Assembly (NCBI GenBank): GCA_013306675.1
Contig: JABLUY010000016.1
Location: forward strand, 186,001 to 250,000
Length of the DNA stretch: 64,000 nucleotides
Reading direction: 5' to 3'
Source: Thraustochytrium sp. TN22
Taxonomy: Eukaryota > Sar > Bigyra > Thraustochytrida > Thraustochytriidae
How positions within the stretch are numbered: position 1 is the first letter of the stretch; each line of letters begins with the position of its first letter. This document shows, one piece after another, positions 20,801-32,278 of this stretch. A program made the translations under genes and the position numbers. The notes under the pieces were generated by a model, which made no database searches, was not told the DNA's origin, and was given only the letters and a program-made list of their open reading frames with translations.

Positions 20801-23800
20801 AGACCGGAGCGAGGCCGCAGCCTTGCGGCTTGAAGCCCAGTCGGGTCAGGGCGTGCGTGAGCAGTAGGCTGAGGAAGTTGTCGAGGCGGGCCTTTGGATT
20901 AGGCGCGGCTGGGCGGCCCGAAATGGTGGGCGCCTGCGCGAGGACGAGGTTGGTGCGCTTGCGCCGCAGGCGTGAGCGGCGGTTGGAGGGCGCGGCCGCG
21001 GCCTTGACGGCCTGGACGGCCTCCTTGGTGACGCTATGATCGCTGCCAAAAACGCTAGCAACGACCTCTACAGCGCTCTCCAGGTCACGTGCGCGGCCCT
21101 CGATAATGTGCATTAAGGCCTCGGCAATGTACTCTCGCACAGCCCGCAGCGGGTTCAGGGCTCCGTCCGCCGCTTGGAAGCCTTCCTGAGTCAACGAGCT
21201 GTGGCGCCGGGCTGGGGATGCAATGGTACCCAGGGCGCTACGCGCGCGTCGATAGGCCCGCCAGGTCGCATCGACGACAAGCTTGGCGACCGCCAAGTTC
21301 CAATGCTCGCCCTCGTCAATGAGCCGCAGCGCGGCGCAGAGCTCGCGGCCAAGCTTGCGAGCGATCGTGGCCGATAGGCTGAATCTGCACATGAGCAGGA
21401 CAGCGCTCACCACGGCGCAGTCTGCGGAGGTGATGCGATGCAGATCGAGCACCGGGTCGAGCGCGCGGACCATGGGGCGGTCCTGCAAGGTCGCGAAGAG
21501 CGCCGGTCTCGGTCCGGTGGCCCTGCTGACCCGAGAGAAGAGGTCTGCACGCGCCGCCTGCACGCTCTGTGCAAGAGACGCTTGGTGCACGTGGGGCAGG
21601 GAGTCGAGACCCTCGATGAGACCAACAGCACAGGTGGCAAAAATTCCGCGCAGGGTGCGCTCAAACGGCGCGAGCTGCGCCATCCAGGCTGCGTGGACTG
21701 AGACGCAGCGCGAGCCGACCAGGCGAGCGAGCTCGTGAAGTGTGGAGGTCTTGCCGCTGGCGCCGGGCGCCGTGACGCCGCCTACGGCGCCCTGGGCGGC
21801 GGTGACCGCCAACGCCCGCAGGCACTGGAGCGTGACGGGCGCAATGATGAGGCGGGCATGCTCCTCGCTGTCCCAAGTGAGCCCGTGCACGAAGGAGGCC
21901 CCGAGCGTCTCGACGCGGATGACCTCGTCGCCCTCCGTGGCGTAGGCGCGAAAGCCGAGCTCCCAGAGCAGCGGCTGGCGGGCCGCGGCTTCTGCGCGGT
22001 CTCGGAAGTCCTGCAGCGTGGTGACGACCGCGTGCAGGCGGATGTACTCGGCGTGCGAGCTCGCAGCCGTGATACTTCTGCAGACAGACACGATGAGCGC
22101 GTCCAAGTTGGCGACAGCACTTTCCAGGCTTGCGCTATCGGTCTCGGCGTACGGCACGGAGCTCTTCACAAAGGAGGCTGTCTGCACCACATCGAGGGCA
22201 GCCTCGTCGTAGTACGAGGCAAGGTCGCCGATGCGGCGTTCAACGAGCTGCGTGCAGCACATGCGGAGGGCGACGAGGAGGGCGTCGAGCCCGGGGCACT
22301 CACGCACCGCGTCCAGGATGGCGGCCACCGGCACCTCGTCCTCGACGCTGCCCAGCACGGCGGTCCACTCCGCAACGCTGGAGGCGAACTGCGAGCGGCA
22401 GCGCATGTCGAGATCGTGAAGCCAGATCTCGAGCGGCACGCGGCGTGAGTACTCGGCGCCCTGCTTAAGATCGCGAATCTTGAAGGCGATACCGAGGCGC
22501 GACTCGAGCGGCAGCGGGGCGGCGTCGCGCGGCCGGAGAACTGAGCAGACCGCGAGCCTTGTGATTTGGATCTCGGGCGTGAGCGCATCGACCTTGGTCG
22601 GCAGCGTGTCGGCATAGCGCGCGAGCACGTCCTCGGCAGCGCTGTCTGAACGCTGTGCCGCGAGATGCTCCCATTCCAGGTCGAGGTCCTCCACGTGGTC
22701 GAAGATGAGGCCGAGGCTTTTGCGCAGGTAAACGAGGTCGGTCTGCGCGGAGCTGAGGAGCTGCAGAAGCTGGTGGTCCGAGACGAAGTAGAGACGCGGA
22801 CACCGCTCGCGGTGGTGCTCGAGCTTGGCACAGAGCGACTCGTTGAGGGCGTCCATGCATTCGTTGAGGTCTTCAAAAAGCTTGAGGGCAGGCAGGCGAA
22901 ACTCATGCGCCAGCTGAAGATTCGCCACTGCGTCGAGGCGCCGGCCCTGCAGGACGTCAAGGATCAGGTGTAACGTGACGCGCCGGTCACTGACAGTGGT
23001 GGTGAACTGGTCCCAGAGTTTGTTGGCAAAGGCGAAGGACTTGAGCTCCTTGTCCGAGAGCGGCACAGGCTCAGAGCCAGTGACCACCTCGGCAAAGAGC
23101 GCCTCGATTGGCGCCCACCTTGTCTGGAAGGTTTTCGCGGACTCGAGCCACTGCTGCAAGTGCGTAATGGCGCGCTTCCAGGCGCTGGCGCGCTCCAGCA
23201 TGCCGCCAGACCTTGTGTACTGTGACGCCTGGATGCCATCCATTTGCACGAGCTGATCTTCAATCATTTGTAGGATGTTGTCCACGTCGAGCGTCTTGCT
23301 GGCCGGCAGGGGCACAGGCGGCGAACCAGCAAGAGCGGAGTCCTCGGCTGAATCCTGGTGTTTCTGCAGTCCCTGCTGCTGCTGCTGCTGCTGCCGATGC
23401 TGATGCTGCTGATGCTCCTTCCCTGCCCCGGCGCTAAAACCATCACCGCCATCATCTTCGCCGTTGCTGCCGTCATCACCGGCGTCCACATCGCTGCTGC
23501 TGGTCCCCTCCTCGCCCCGGTCGGGGCACCACGGGCTGCTTTTGGCCGACACAACCAGGACATGCGAGACGGTCACGCCTGCCTGGGCAGTCATGATACT
23601 GTGCGCCTGGAGGTCGGCTGTCATGCGGTCCATGTTGAGCTCAACGTCGTACTCGTGCTCTGCAACGGCGCAGATCTCAGCAATCTCGTCAAAGTAGCGT
23701 GCGACGTGGAGGTCCTCGAGCACATGGAGCGTGACGTTGTGAAGGTTGAGCTCTTTTCGAAGGTTCTCACTGCGGGATGCCTGTCCTCCGCCATCGTTTT

Positions 23801-26800
23801 TAAGGCTTTGCGCGTTCCTCGTGTCGGCACCCATGCTACATGCGCTATCCACTGCATGCTCTGAGAGTGTGTCTGCGGGAGGGTCTGAGTCTGCGCCTGC
23901 GTCCATCATGTCCACGTCTGCATTGGCATCCACGCCAACTCCTGCGTCAACGTCTGCCTGTGCGTCGGTGTTTGCGCGTGTGAAGGGGTCCGGAGGCGCA
24001 GTGCTGGCACGGCTACTGCTCCTGCTGCAGGAGTCCGTGAGCCCGAGGAGGTCGGCGAGGTAGCTGCCATCAAGTGGGACCATGACGGAGACGATTTGAC
24101 GCCAGTGGCGCTCGCGAAGCGCCTTGCTGCAGAGCAACCGCAGAAGCGGGAGGTTCTCACCAAAGTCATGCAAGACCTGCTTGGCAGCGAGACAGACGGC
24201 AAGCGCATTGCCGTCGAGCGTGCCGTCGAGCGCGTCGAGCAAGGCGTCGATGGTGGGAACCCAGCCCGCGTCCGCGTCGCTGATGAGTTCTTCGACGTAG
24301 GTGACGTCCACTTCGTTAAAGGGCCCACGGCGCCAGAGCTGGAGCGCCTCGCGCGAGTCCGCGACGACGGACCAGAGCTGTGAGTAGAGGGCTGTTCGCT
24401 CGTGGAGCGCGGCGATCTGGGCGAGCAGGCGCTCAGCATCGACGGTACTCTCGCTCTTGACGAGCGGGATGCCGAGCTTCGCGCGCTCCGGACGGTCGAA
24501 GACAGTGAGGCGCGAGGCGAGGAGCTCCATGGCCTTGTAGGCGTTGCTGACGGTCTCGTGGAGGTTTTCTGCTTCAGCGGCAATCTGTGTCGCTTCGGAT
24601 GGATCGCGCTTGGTCGCGAGCTGCTCGAGCTTGGGGCGTAGCTGCTGGTCGACATAGTCCTTGAAGCGCGCCTTTTCGACGCAGAGTGTGTGCAGGAAGT
24701 CGCTTTCCTGCGAGTGAGCTTTGATGACACAGGCCACGCAGGTGCGCCTGAGGTGTGCCGGCTGGGCGAGGAGGCGCGCGTGCAGGTCAACACTGGGGTT
24801 GTCACGCACATAGTGTAGGCGGTCGAGAAGGTCGAAGCGGCGCTGCGCCGGCGCGAGGCAGCGTGCGGCAATGTCTGCGAGGATATCGTCAAGATCAACC
24901 TCGTACTGCCAGAGCCTGCTGAGGTCGTCGGCTGTCTTGACCTTGAGCTGGATGTTGCGCTGGAGGTCGTGGTACTCGTCGTGCGCGGCGCGCAGCGAGA
25001 GCATGGCCTGTGCATGGATCTCGGAAAGAATGCGTTCGGCCATGCGCGCGCATTGCGCGTGCAGCGCTGCCTTGGCGCTCTGGAAGTCGATCTTGAAGAG
25101 CGGGACGCGCACGTGATTGGGCAAATCATCGTCGATGCGCGCTGCCACGGAGCGCAGGCGCAGGACCTCGCACTCGCTGGCCTGCAACATGGCGAGCTCG
25201 ACCTTGAGTGCGTCGACGCGCTTGAAGCCGGCATCGAGGTCCGCCTCTGACGTCGGAAAGGGCTCGGTCTGGCGAAAGGTGAGCGTCCGGCCCTTGTAGG
25301 AGCGAAAGCGCGACTCGTCGCGCGTGGGAATAGACTCGGTCGCCTCGTTGAAGGGGGCGAGCAGAAAGGCGCCTTCTTCTTCACCGCCAGCGCCCCTGCG
25401 GTCGCCGCCGCGCTTCACAGAGAAGGCAATATTCTCGCCAACGGAGGCATCGCTGGAGCGGCTGCTGCCAGGACTGCTCAGCGAGGAGGAGGAGGAGGTC
25501 GAGGCCGTACTGGCGGCCGTGTGTGCCCATCCGAGGCTGCTGTTCGCGTCCGGATCATCCTCGTCGTGTTCGGCGAAACCTTGACCGTCCAGCGTAGTCC
25601 CATCCGGCAAGGTCTCAAGAAGCGAGATGGAGGGGGGCGCGCGGAACGAGGATGTGCTCAACGGCATGGTCCTGCCGAAGCGTGCAGAGGAACTCCGCGA
25701 GGAGGACTTGATGAGCAGAAAGCTGGCAATGTCGGCACTGCTGTCGAGGCGGCGGGAGCGCTTGGCGAGGGGCAGGGTGAACCACTGCACGTAAAGACTG
25801 AGGTCGAGGTGCGCGACATGCTGCAGATCGGTGTTGATGCCCTGGAGAATGGCTGCCTCGAGCCCGTGCAGCTTCTCGGCGACCTCCTCAGCGGCATCCA
25901 TGGATTCGGTGACGATGGCGTCGAGGCTGCATCTGGCGCCCCAAATACAATCGGCGACGAAGTCGAAGGGATCGTCCGGCAAGTCAGCGCCCTGAAGCAT
26001 GCGGTGGAAGATGAAGAGACGATGCCCGTTGAGGTCGGCGCGGCTGCGACGCACGGTTCTGATACTCTGCAGGAGAATGGGCAGGAGCGGCTCGCTCGCC
26101 GGGCCGCCTCCGTGCGGCATGGCGTCGTCGCGGCGATGCATGGAGCGCAGCGCTGCAAGGACTGGGACGAGGTCATCGGCCGGGTCAGCAATGGACAGCA
26201 GCGTGCGCGCGAGCTTCTCGAGCGTGGCGAGCACACGCTGGCGCACGTCGTCAAGCGCTGGCTTGAAGACGGCGCCCTCGTGGAAGTGCAGCTCGACTCC
26301 AAAGAGCCCGGCGTGGTGTGTCTGCGCTGCGAGGCAGTCCTCAAGGCGCACGTCGATGCGGCGGCCTCGCGACGGCTCGTGGCGCATCACCGTGGCGCGC
26401 AGGCCGGTGCTGGCCTCGAAGATGTTCACGTACCGCTGCAGGGAGACTCGCATGAATTCGAAGAGGTGCTGGCGCGCCACGAGGCGTGTGCGGAGCACGA
26501 GACGCTGTGTGCAGCTGTCCTGGTACTCCTCGAAACTGCGCTCGTAGAAATTGTAGATGGCGCCGTCCGGGCTGGGCTGGCCCTGCAGCTTGCCGAGGCA
26601 CGTCATGATGATGCTATGCAGCCACTTGCTCTTGAGTAGGTGCGCGATCGTCTGCAGGTGCAACTCCTGCTTTTTGGTGAAGGCCTCGGCGCGCATGGGC
26701 GGATGAAGGTCATCGAGATCGGCAAAGAGGGTTACCTCGCGGCCGTTGGCCGCCAGGACGCGCGGGAGCTGGAGTCCGGCCTGGTGCGCGAGCGACACAA

Positions 26801-28808
26801 AGTGGCGAAGATGCTCGTAGCACTCCAGCATGTGGGTGCCGAGTGCCGCGCACGCGTCTGCGAATGGAATATCCCGCTCGCAGCTGCGCTGGCGGCTGCG
26901 AGCTTGCCAGCGGACGAGGGCGTCCTGATGGTCCCGGTACACGGAGCGCAGATGCCATTGCTCCACTTGGAAGGCGTGCAAGGCCAGCATGCGAGGGCGC
27001 GCCCACTCGGGCGTCCCATTCCACTTGCGCAGGAGCCTACGGCGGCGGCGTTGCAGCTGCCGCGCTGGCTTGCTGCTCAAGAAGAGGTTGTACGCACAGG
27101 CCGCGTCGTGAAGGTGCGTCTCCGACTCTCGTGGAAGCTCGTCGCCGAGCATTTCGCGCGCTTTGCGCGCCACACGCTGCAGCGGGGCGGCGCCGTGCTC
27201 GCGTAGCCCGAGGCGGCGCGCGACCTGGTCCAGAAGGACTGACTCGTTCGTGGACGGCGCATCCCGGTGTACGGGCCCCTCTCGAAGCATGGGTGCTGGG
27301 AGAAGGCGCGTGAAGATGGTGTCGACGAGCTCCTGCACGCGGTTCTGCCATGGCGCGTCCGGCTCGTTGAAGGCGGGCTCGCTGCAGTCTGCCCCATGCA
27401 GGAGGCGGTTCATCTCCGCGAGAACATCCGCGAGCGTGAGTGAAGCATGCGAGTCTTGGCGCCCGAGGTCTGTTTTGTCCACGTCTGCGTCCGTATCATT
27501 CTGAACGATCTTGGTGGCGGAGGCGGGGGCGGCAGCGCTCGCGAGCGGAAAGTTGAGCGCGGACGCGATAATGCGGCTGCGCATGGACCAGAGGCGAGAG
27601 GCACCATCGCCTGCGTCAGCGAGGTAGGCGTCCTGGGGGCGCGGGTGGGCGGCGAGGAAGTGGGCATGCTTCCAGCGCATGCCTTCAATGAAGCGCAGCT
27701 CGTCAGCCAGACGAACGCGAGTCCGATAGCAGGCGATAGCCTCGTTTTCAAAGCGGACGATGGTGCGCGGGCAGTGCTTGCGGGCGACCCTTCCATTGCC
27801 GTGGATGCTAACGCCAATGCTGTAGAGGCGCCTCTCCGGGTCGTAGTCGTGGACCTGGCAAGGCACCTCGACCAGGACGGCGCGGAGGGTGCTGAAGGTT
27901 TGCAGAAAGGCCGGCGTTGCGCCCTGCGAGCGCCCTGTGAGGTGCGCGTGGCGGTCGTCAACCCAGTCCTGATCATGTAGCGTGCACGGCGGGCCGGGCT
28001 CGTGGCCGCAGACACCAGGACCGAGGTCAAACTCGTGGAGAAAGAGAACCCGCGTAGTGCGGTCCTTGTCCGGCAGCGTGAAGGTCTTGCGCTGCGGCGC
28101 GCAGACGTGCGCGTCGTCCCTGGTCCCATTTGACGATGCCGTCAGCGCGCTGTCTGGTCGTGGCCGCTTGCGTGGCGGCGTCTTGGCAAAATGCACCAGA
28201 CGGCTCGTATGCGTGCCGACGAGCCGGAACGCTGGACTGTATGCGTTCGCGATGCGCGAGCTCATGGAGTCCTGCGGCGAGGCGAGCGAGAAGGATCGCG
28301 ACGGGTCTGCTTGGAGTGTCGCCGCGGCACGTAGTTTGCGGTCAAGGCTGATGCGGCGCGGCGAAGACGCGAGCCGCGGCGAAGGAAGGCCTGCAGGCCG
28401 CCGGGGTGCTGCCGGCTTTTCTGCTGCCTTCGCCACATACGACTTCCACGCAGACGGGTCCTGCGCTCTGACCGTGTCCGCGAGCTGCGCGCGCGAGTCT
28501 GCGAGCTCCTCCACGCGCGCGTCAGCGAGCTCCTCCACGCGCGGGTCTTGTTCGCGGTCCTTGGCCAGCGTCTCCTCCTCGTCCTCGTGTTCGTCCTCCT
28601 CGTCGTGGTGCGTCTCGTCCTCCGCCGTTTCAGCGGCGGCGAAGAAGACGAGCTCGCGCGTCACGAGGCGCTTGTCGAGGCCGCCCTCACGCAGGTCCAC
28701 GCGCTTGAGCGCCGCCTCCGTGCCTTGCAGCGCGCCCATGATGGCCTGCAAGGCCCTGTCCCAGTCTTCATCGCCGCCGCCCTCTGCGAGCGCGTCGTCC
28801 AGGTCCAT
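11214..28808 (-). CDS. Giant, divergent dynein heavy-chain-like protein with eroded ATPase sites
   Basis: A single intronless ORF of 5,864 codons; ordinary heavy chains have 4,000-4,600. The dynein order is recognisable. AAA1 (about 2330) has APGASGKTS for GPAGTGKTE and GLIEGLD for the Walker B CFDEFN. AAA2 (about 2720) has an intact GKPATGKS and VVLDGPLHDS. AAA3 (about 3190) has GPRVSGKR, with VFVDDLALN kept. AAA4 (about 3605) has no P-loop. A coiled-coil stalk spans about 3930-4250, with KDTIPDEIL as in axonemal chains after the microtubule-binding tip. AAA5/AAA6 follow, with an acidic insert near 4395. The AAA1 Walker B glutamate is lost, so ATP-driven motility is doubtful. Gln-rich runs lie near 1800 and 5646, and acidic runs interrupt linkers. 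The N-terminal tail is ~450 residues longer than usual. The open frame argues for function. A midasin assignment was considered and rejected. Confidence 0.85.
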
Positions 28809-29209
28809 GGCTGGCGGGGCCGGGCCGGGCTGGGCCTGCGCGGCGTGCTGCGCGGCGCCGCACGCCCGGGCTGCGGCGCCTTCGTCTTTGCGGCTTGCTT
28901 GGCGCGGCTTGGCGCGGCGCCGCGCAAGTTCGTAGTGGGAGTAGGGCTCTTTGCTTTGGCCGGTAGCGGGGGTTGCGCCTCGGTTCTCACAGTCAGATCA
29001 CTACCAGCAGGACAACAGTTTGCTTGCAGCCGCGAGGGGAGAGCGCATGGCACTCCAGGCCAGGCCAGGCCAGGCCAACCACGGCAAGGACGTGGCGTGG
29101 CGGCTTTCGCGATGCCCCAGACAGGGCAAGACCTAAAGGTTGATGCGTGTGCCAAGAGCGACAACGATGGAAAAAAGAGAAAGCTGTTGTGGAGTCGCGA
29201 AAGCTGAGG
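28809..29209. other. Intergenic, dynein-like 5' flank
   Basis: About 400 bp containing the dynein-like promoter and the 3' UTR of the next minus-strand gene. A short GGCCA run (about 29056-29083) is the only structure seen. Confidence 0.5.
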
Positions 29210-29692
29210 TCAGGAGCTCGTAGCGTCTGTAGTGTCTGCAACCACAGCAGCGTCAGAAGCGGTACTGGCAAGAGAGCTAGGAGAGACGTCTTGGACGGCG
29301 GCAGCGGCGGCGCGAGCGGCAGCCTCGGCCTCCTGGCGGAGACGGCTTCGCTCGAGCGCGGCGGCCTTGCGCTCGGCTTTTTGGCGGGCAAGGCGCTCCT
29401 GAAGGTCGCGGCGCTCGTCCTCGATGCGCTGCGTGTACTCACGCTCGCGGTCCTCCTTCTCGCGAAGCAAGTCCTTGATGAGGCACTGCATGAGCGAGGC
29501 GTGCGAGATGGCCTGCGGCAGCGTGAGTTTCCTGCGCTCGCATTCCTGCCCAAGGGCGTCAGTCGTGGCGCGGGCGGGTACGCGCGCGAGTCAACTCACC
29601 TGTCTGAGCTCGAAGGTAGACTTGGCGTGGACGTTGTCGAGCGTGAAGTCGGCGGGCGCCACTGCGTCCTCGACCTGGTTGTCGGTTGTCAT
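29210..29692 (-). CDS. Small coiled-coil protein, two exons, function unknown
   Basis: A spliced gene: exon 1 29692-29600, intron 29599-29546 (54 nt, GTGAGT...GGGCAG), exon 2 29545-29210. It encodes 142 residues. The N-terminus MTTDNQVEDAVAPADFTLDN is followed by STFELRQECERRKLTLPQ and a charged helical stretch (LREKEDREREYTQRIEDE, then RLARQKAERKAAALER) predicted to form a coiled coil, and an Ala/Ser/Thr-rich tail. Splicing joins the frames exactly, which supports the model. I do not recognise the family. Its position next to a dynein-like gene and a second small charged protein makes an axonemal role possible, but that is only inference. Confidence 0.7.
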
Positions 29693-30273
29693 GCTGTGCA
29701 ACGCAGTCAAGTGCTACGTGGCGTGGCGTGGCGTGGCGTGGCGAGGCGTGGCGTGGCGGAGCGGCAGCGACAGCAGCAGCGCAGCGCAGCGCCGCGGCGG
29801 AGGAGCAGCCCGTGCGCGCGAGCGCTCGCCCGCCGCACCGCGCAAACTGGGACGCGCGTCCCAGCCCGGACTGATAGAGAAAGAAAGCGCGACGGAAGGT
29901 CGCGTAACGCTCAGGCGTTGCTTAAACGGCGCCGTAACGGCCAACGGATGATGGCGCCGCGGACGGGGTGTGCGTGCGAACATGGTTCGGAAAATGAATG
30001 AATGCGGAGGCCATGCGGAGGCATTATGCGGAGGCATTATGCGAGGTTGCAGCTCGCAACAGGCAACCGTGAATCAGGAACGCGGCGCCGCTGAGTGGAG
30101 CGCCGCGGAACTTGAAAGTCCATTCGCCGAGCGCTGGGCGGCGCTGCGCTACGCAGGGCTGCTGCGCAGGTGCGCGCAGTCCGCGAGCGAGCAAGCGTGA
30201 GCAAGCAAGCAAGCAAGCACGCGAGCGAGCGAGCGTGCTCAGCAGGCAAGCGCGCAGCGCGACACTCGAGACG
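29693..30273. promoter_or_regulatory. Shared divergent promoter region of two small genes
   Basis: About 580 bp between start codons in opposite directions. It contains a GGCGT pentamer array (about 29717-29758), a repeated GGAGGCATTATGC (about 30014-30043), and a GCAA/GCGA tetramer array (about 30182-30234). No core promoter motif is identified with confidence. Confidence 0.45.
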
Positions 30274-31173
30274 ATGGCCACCAAGGAGGCGCCGTCGGAG
30301 GTGTCGATGAACCAGATCTGGCGCGAGGTGATCCGCCGCGAGGACAATGCGCTGAGGAACAAGGAGCGCGTGTACTCGTGCAACCTGAACGCGCTGCGCA
30401 AGGACCGCATCACCGAGGCGCCCGGCGTGCGTGCGGAGCGGCGGCGCGAGCTGACGGCGGAGGAGGACGGTGAGTGGAGTCACGCCATTTACCAAGGAAG
30501 GCGCTGCGAGGCAAGACAGCTGACGAAGGAGGACGTGCTGCAGCGGAGGCCACTCGCATCCTGGAGAGCTACGGCATCAAGACGCGCGTGGAGGATCCGG
30601 CGACGCTGCGCGTGCCGCCCACGTCGAGCGGTCAGTACGGGTAGGTTCTGGCTGTTGATTGGCAAGCGAGGGGCACGCGTTGCAATGCAAGCTGCGGGCT
30701 TTGCACGCGCTCTGTGTGTCTGTCTGTCTGTCGGGTGGCAGGCAGGGCGTCTCGAGTCGGACGAGCTTGATGGTGAGGCGCAGCGTGGCATGACGCAGAC
30801 GAACACCTCTTGCATCGGGCTGCCACTCAGTCACTGCCTGTGCGGCGGCGTGAGGCGTGGCACGTGGCTGTTCGCGCCTGGAGGTGTCTCGATCTCGTGT
30901 ACTCGGGTCGGGCGGGCCGGGCTCGGGCGTGATGGCTGAGCCGCTGAGCGAGGGTGAGCGCGGCCGCGTAGCTTGCGTTACGTATAGCATACATCTCCCG
31001 AGCGTGGGCGCGGCCGCGACGTTGACTGACGGGCTACGCTTCACAGGAACTTCTTGTACTTTACATACCCTGACGAGCGTCGGCAGGAAAACGTACGGCA
31101 GAGCTGCGAGGAGACCAAGTACGCCAAGAACTTTGCGGCCATGACGGGCAAGTCGGCCTTCGCCAAGCAGTGA
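30274..31173 (+). CDS. Small charged protein, three exons, function unknown
   Basis: A spliced gene: exons 30274-30469, 30544-30640 and 31047-31173, with introns of 74 nt (GTGAGT...CTGCAG) and 406 nt (GTAGGT...TCACAG). Phases agree across both junctions and give 139 residues. Exon 1 reads MATKEAPSEVSMNQIWREVI and continues as a basic/acidic helical region. Exon 2 encodes EATRILESYGIKTRVEDPAT, and exon 3 encodes FLYFTYPDERRQENVRQSC and ends TGKSAFAKQ. No family is recognised; the size, charge and short aromatic/proline motifs recall microtubule-inner or other ciliary small proteins, but that is speculative. It is divergent from the small coiled-coil gene. Confidence 0.65.
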
Positions 31174-31489
31174 CGAGGCGGGCGAGCTCGGAGGACTGCG
31201 AGAAGGCGCGAGAAGGAGGGAGGAGTCGGTTTGCTGGTTCGCCGCTCATGACGATGAAACCATGATGAGCAGCGCCGGCCTTCCGACGATGGTGTTGCGT
31301 TCAATGCGTTAGCAGGTAGTGGTAGAGGGTAAAACACACGCGTTTCCTCTTCCCAGGAGCACAAACTCCGCAAGGCCTGGCCTCGCCTTGCGAGGCGCCT
31401 GCCGCGCCTGCGAGCCTCGTCTCGTCACGTTCCTGCCGTGACCGGCGTAGCCTAGCCTAGCCAGGCCCCTCCATCATGCAGCGCATGCC

Positions 31490-32278
31490 GGCGCTGCGAC
31501 GCGCCCGCTGCCCCCTCGCCGCCCGCGGCGCCGCCTCCCCGCGCGGCGGCGTCCCGCGCCAGGGCTGCAGCCCGCGACCCGCGGCGCGCGCGCGGGGCTC
31601 CGCGAGCCGCCGCGACGCCCCGCGCGCCCCCCGCGCCGCCCCCGCGCGCGCGCGCCGCCGCCGCCGCCCGCCGCAGCCTGGGCAGCCTGCGCGCGCGGCG
31701 CGGGCCCGCCGTCCGTTGGCCCGAGCCGCCGCGCAGCCGAGCCGAGCCGCGCGGCGCGGCGCGGGCGGCGGCGGGGCGGCGCGCGGCGCGCGGCGCGGCG
31801 CGGCGCAGACCAGACGCGCAGCCCGCGCGCGCCGGCCCGAGCGCGGCGAGCGGCCCGCGGCGGCGCGGCGCGGCGCATCGCAGCGCGGCGCATCGCAGCG
31901 CAGACGCGCAGCGCCGGCGCGGGGCGAGGCCGGGCCGGGCGCGCAGCGCGGCGGCGCGCGGCGCGGCGAGGCGCGCGCGCGCGCGCGGCGGGCGCGGCGG
32001 CGCGGCGCGCGGCGAGGCGCCGCGGGCGAGCGAGGCCGCGGCGAGCGAGGCCGGCGAGGAGCGGCGGCGCGGCCGGGCGCGGCGCGTGCGGCACGCGGCG
32101 GGCGCGGCGCGTGCCGCGACCCAGGCGGCGGCGGGCGGGCGGGCGCGCAGAACAGAAAGGCGCGCCGGCGGGGGAGGCGAGGCGAGGCGCGGCGAGGGAG
32201 GCGCGGCGAGGGAGGCGCGGCGAGGCGAGGCGGGGCGAGGCGGGGCGGGGCGAGGCGAGGCGAGCGAAGCGCGGCGCG
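31490..32278 (+). other. Extremely GC-rich, G/A-skewed tract before the KIX-like gene
   Basis: About 790 bp made almost only of G, C and A-containing GGCGCGGCG/GGCGAGGCG units, with GCGCGCGCGC runs (about 31971-31987). The purine skew on the coding strand increases towards the start codon at 32279. Long frames exist on both strands but contain only Arg/Ala/Gly/Pro. It looks like a long 5' UTR or CpG-rich promoter rather than coding DNA. Confidence 0.6.

Noticed and set aside
11214-28808. Midasin/MDN1 or dynein-related AAA giant instead of dynein
   Set aside because: The stalk-like coiled coil between AAA4 and AAA5, the KDTIP segment after the tip, and DGPLHD/VDDL Walker B forms are dynein features; midasin has no such stalk.
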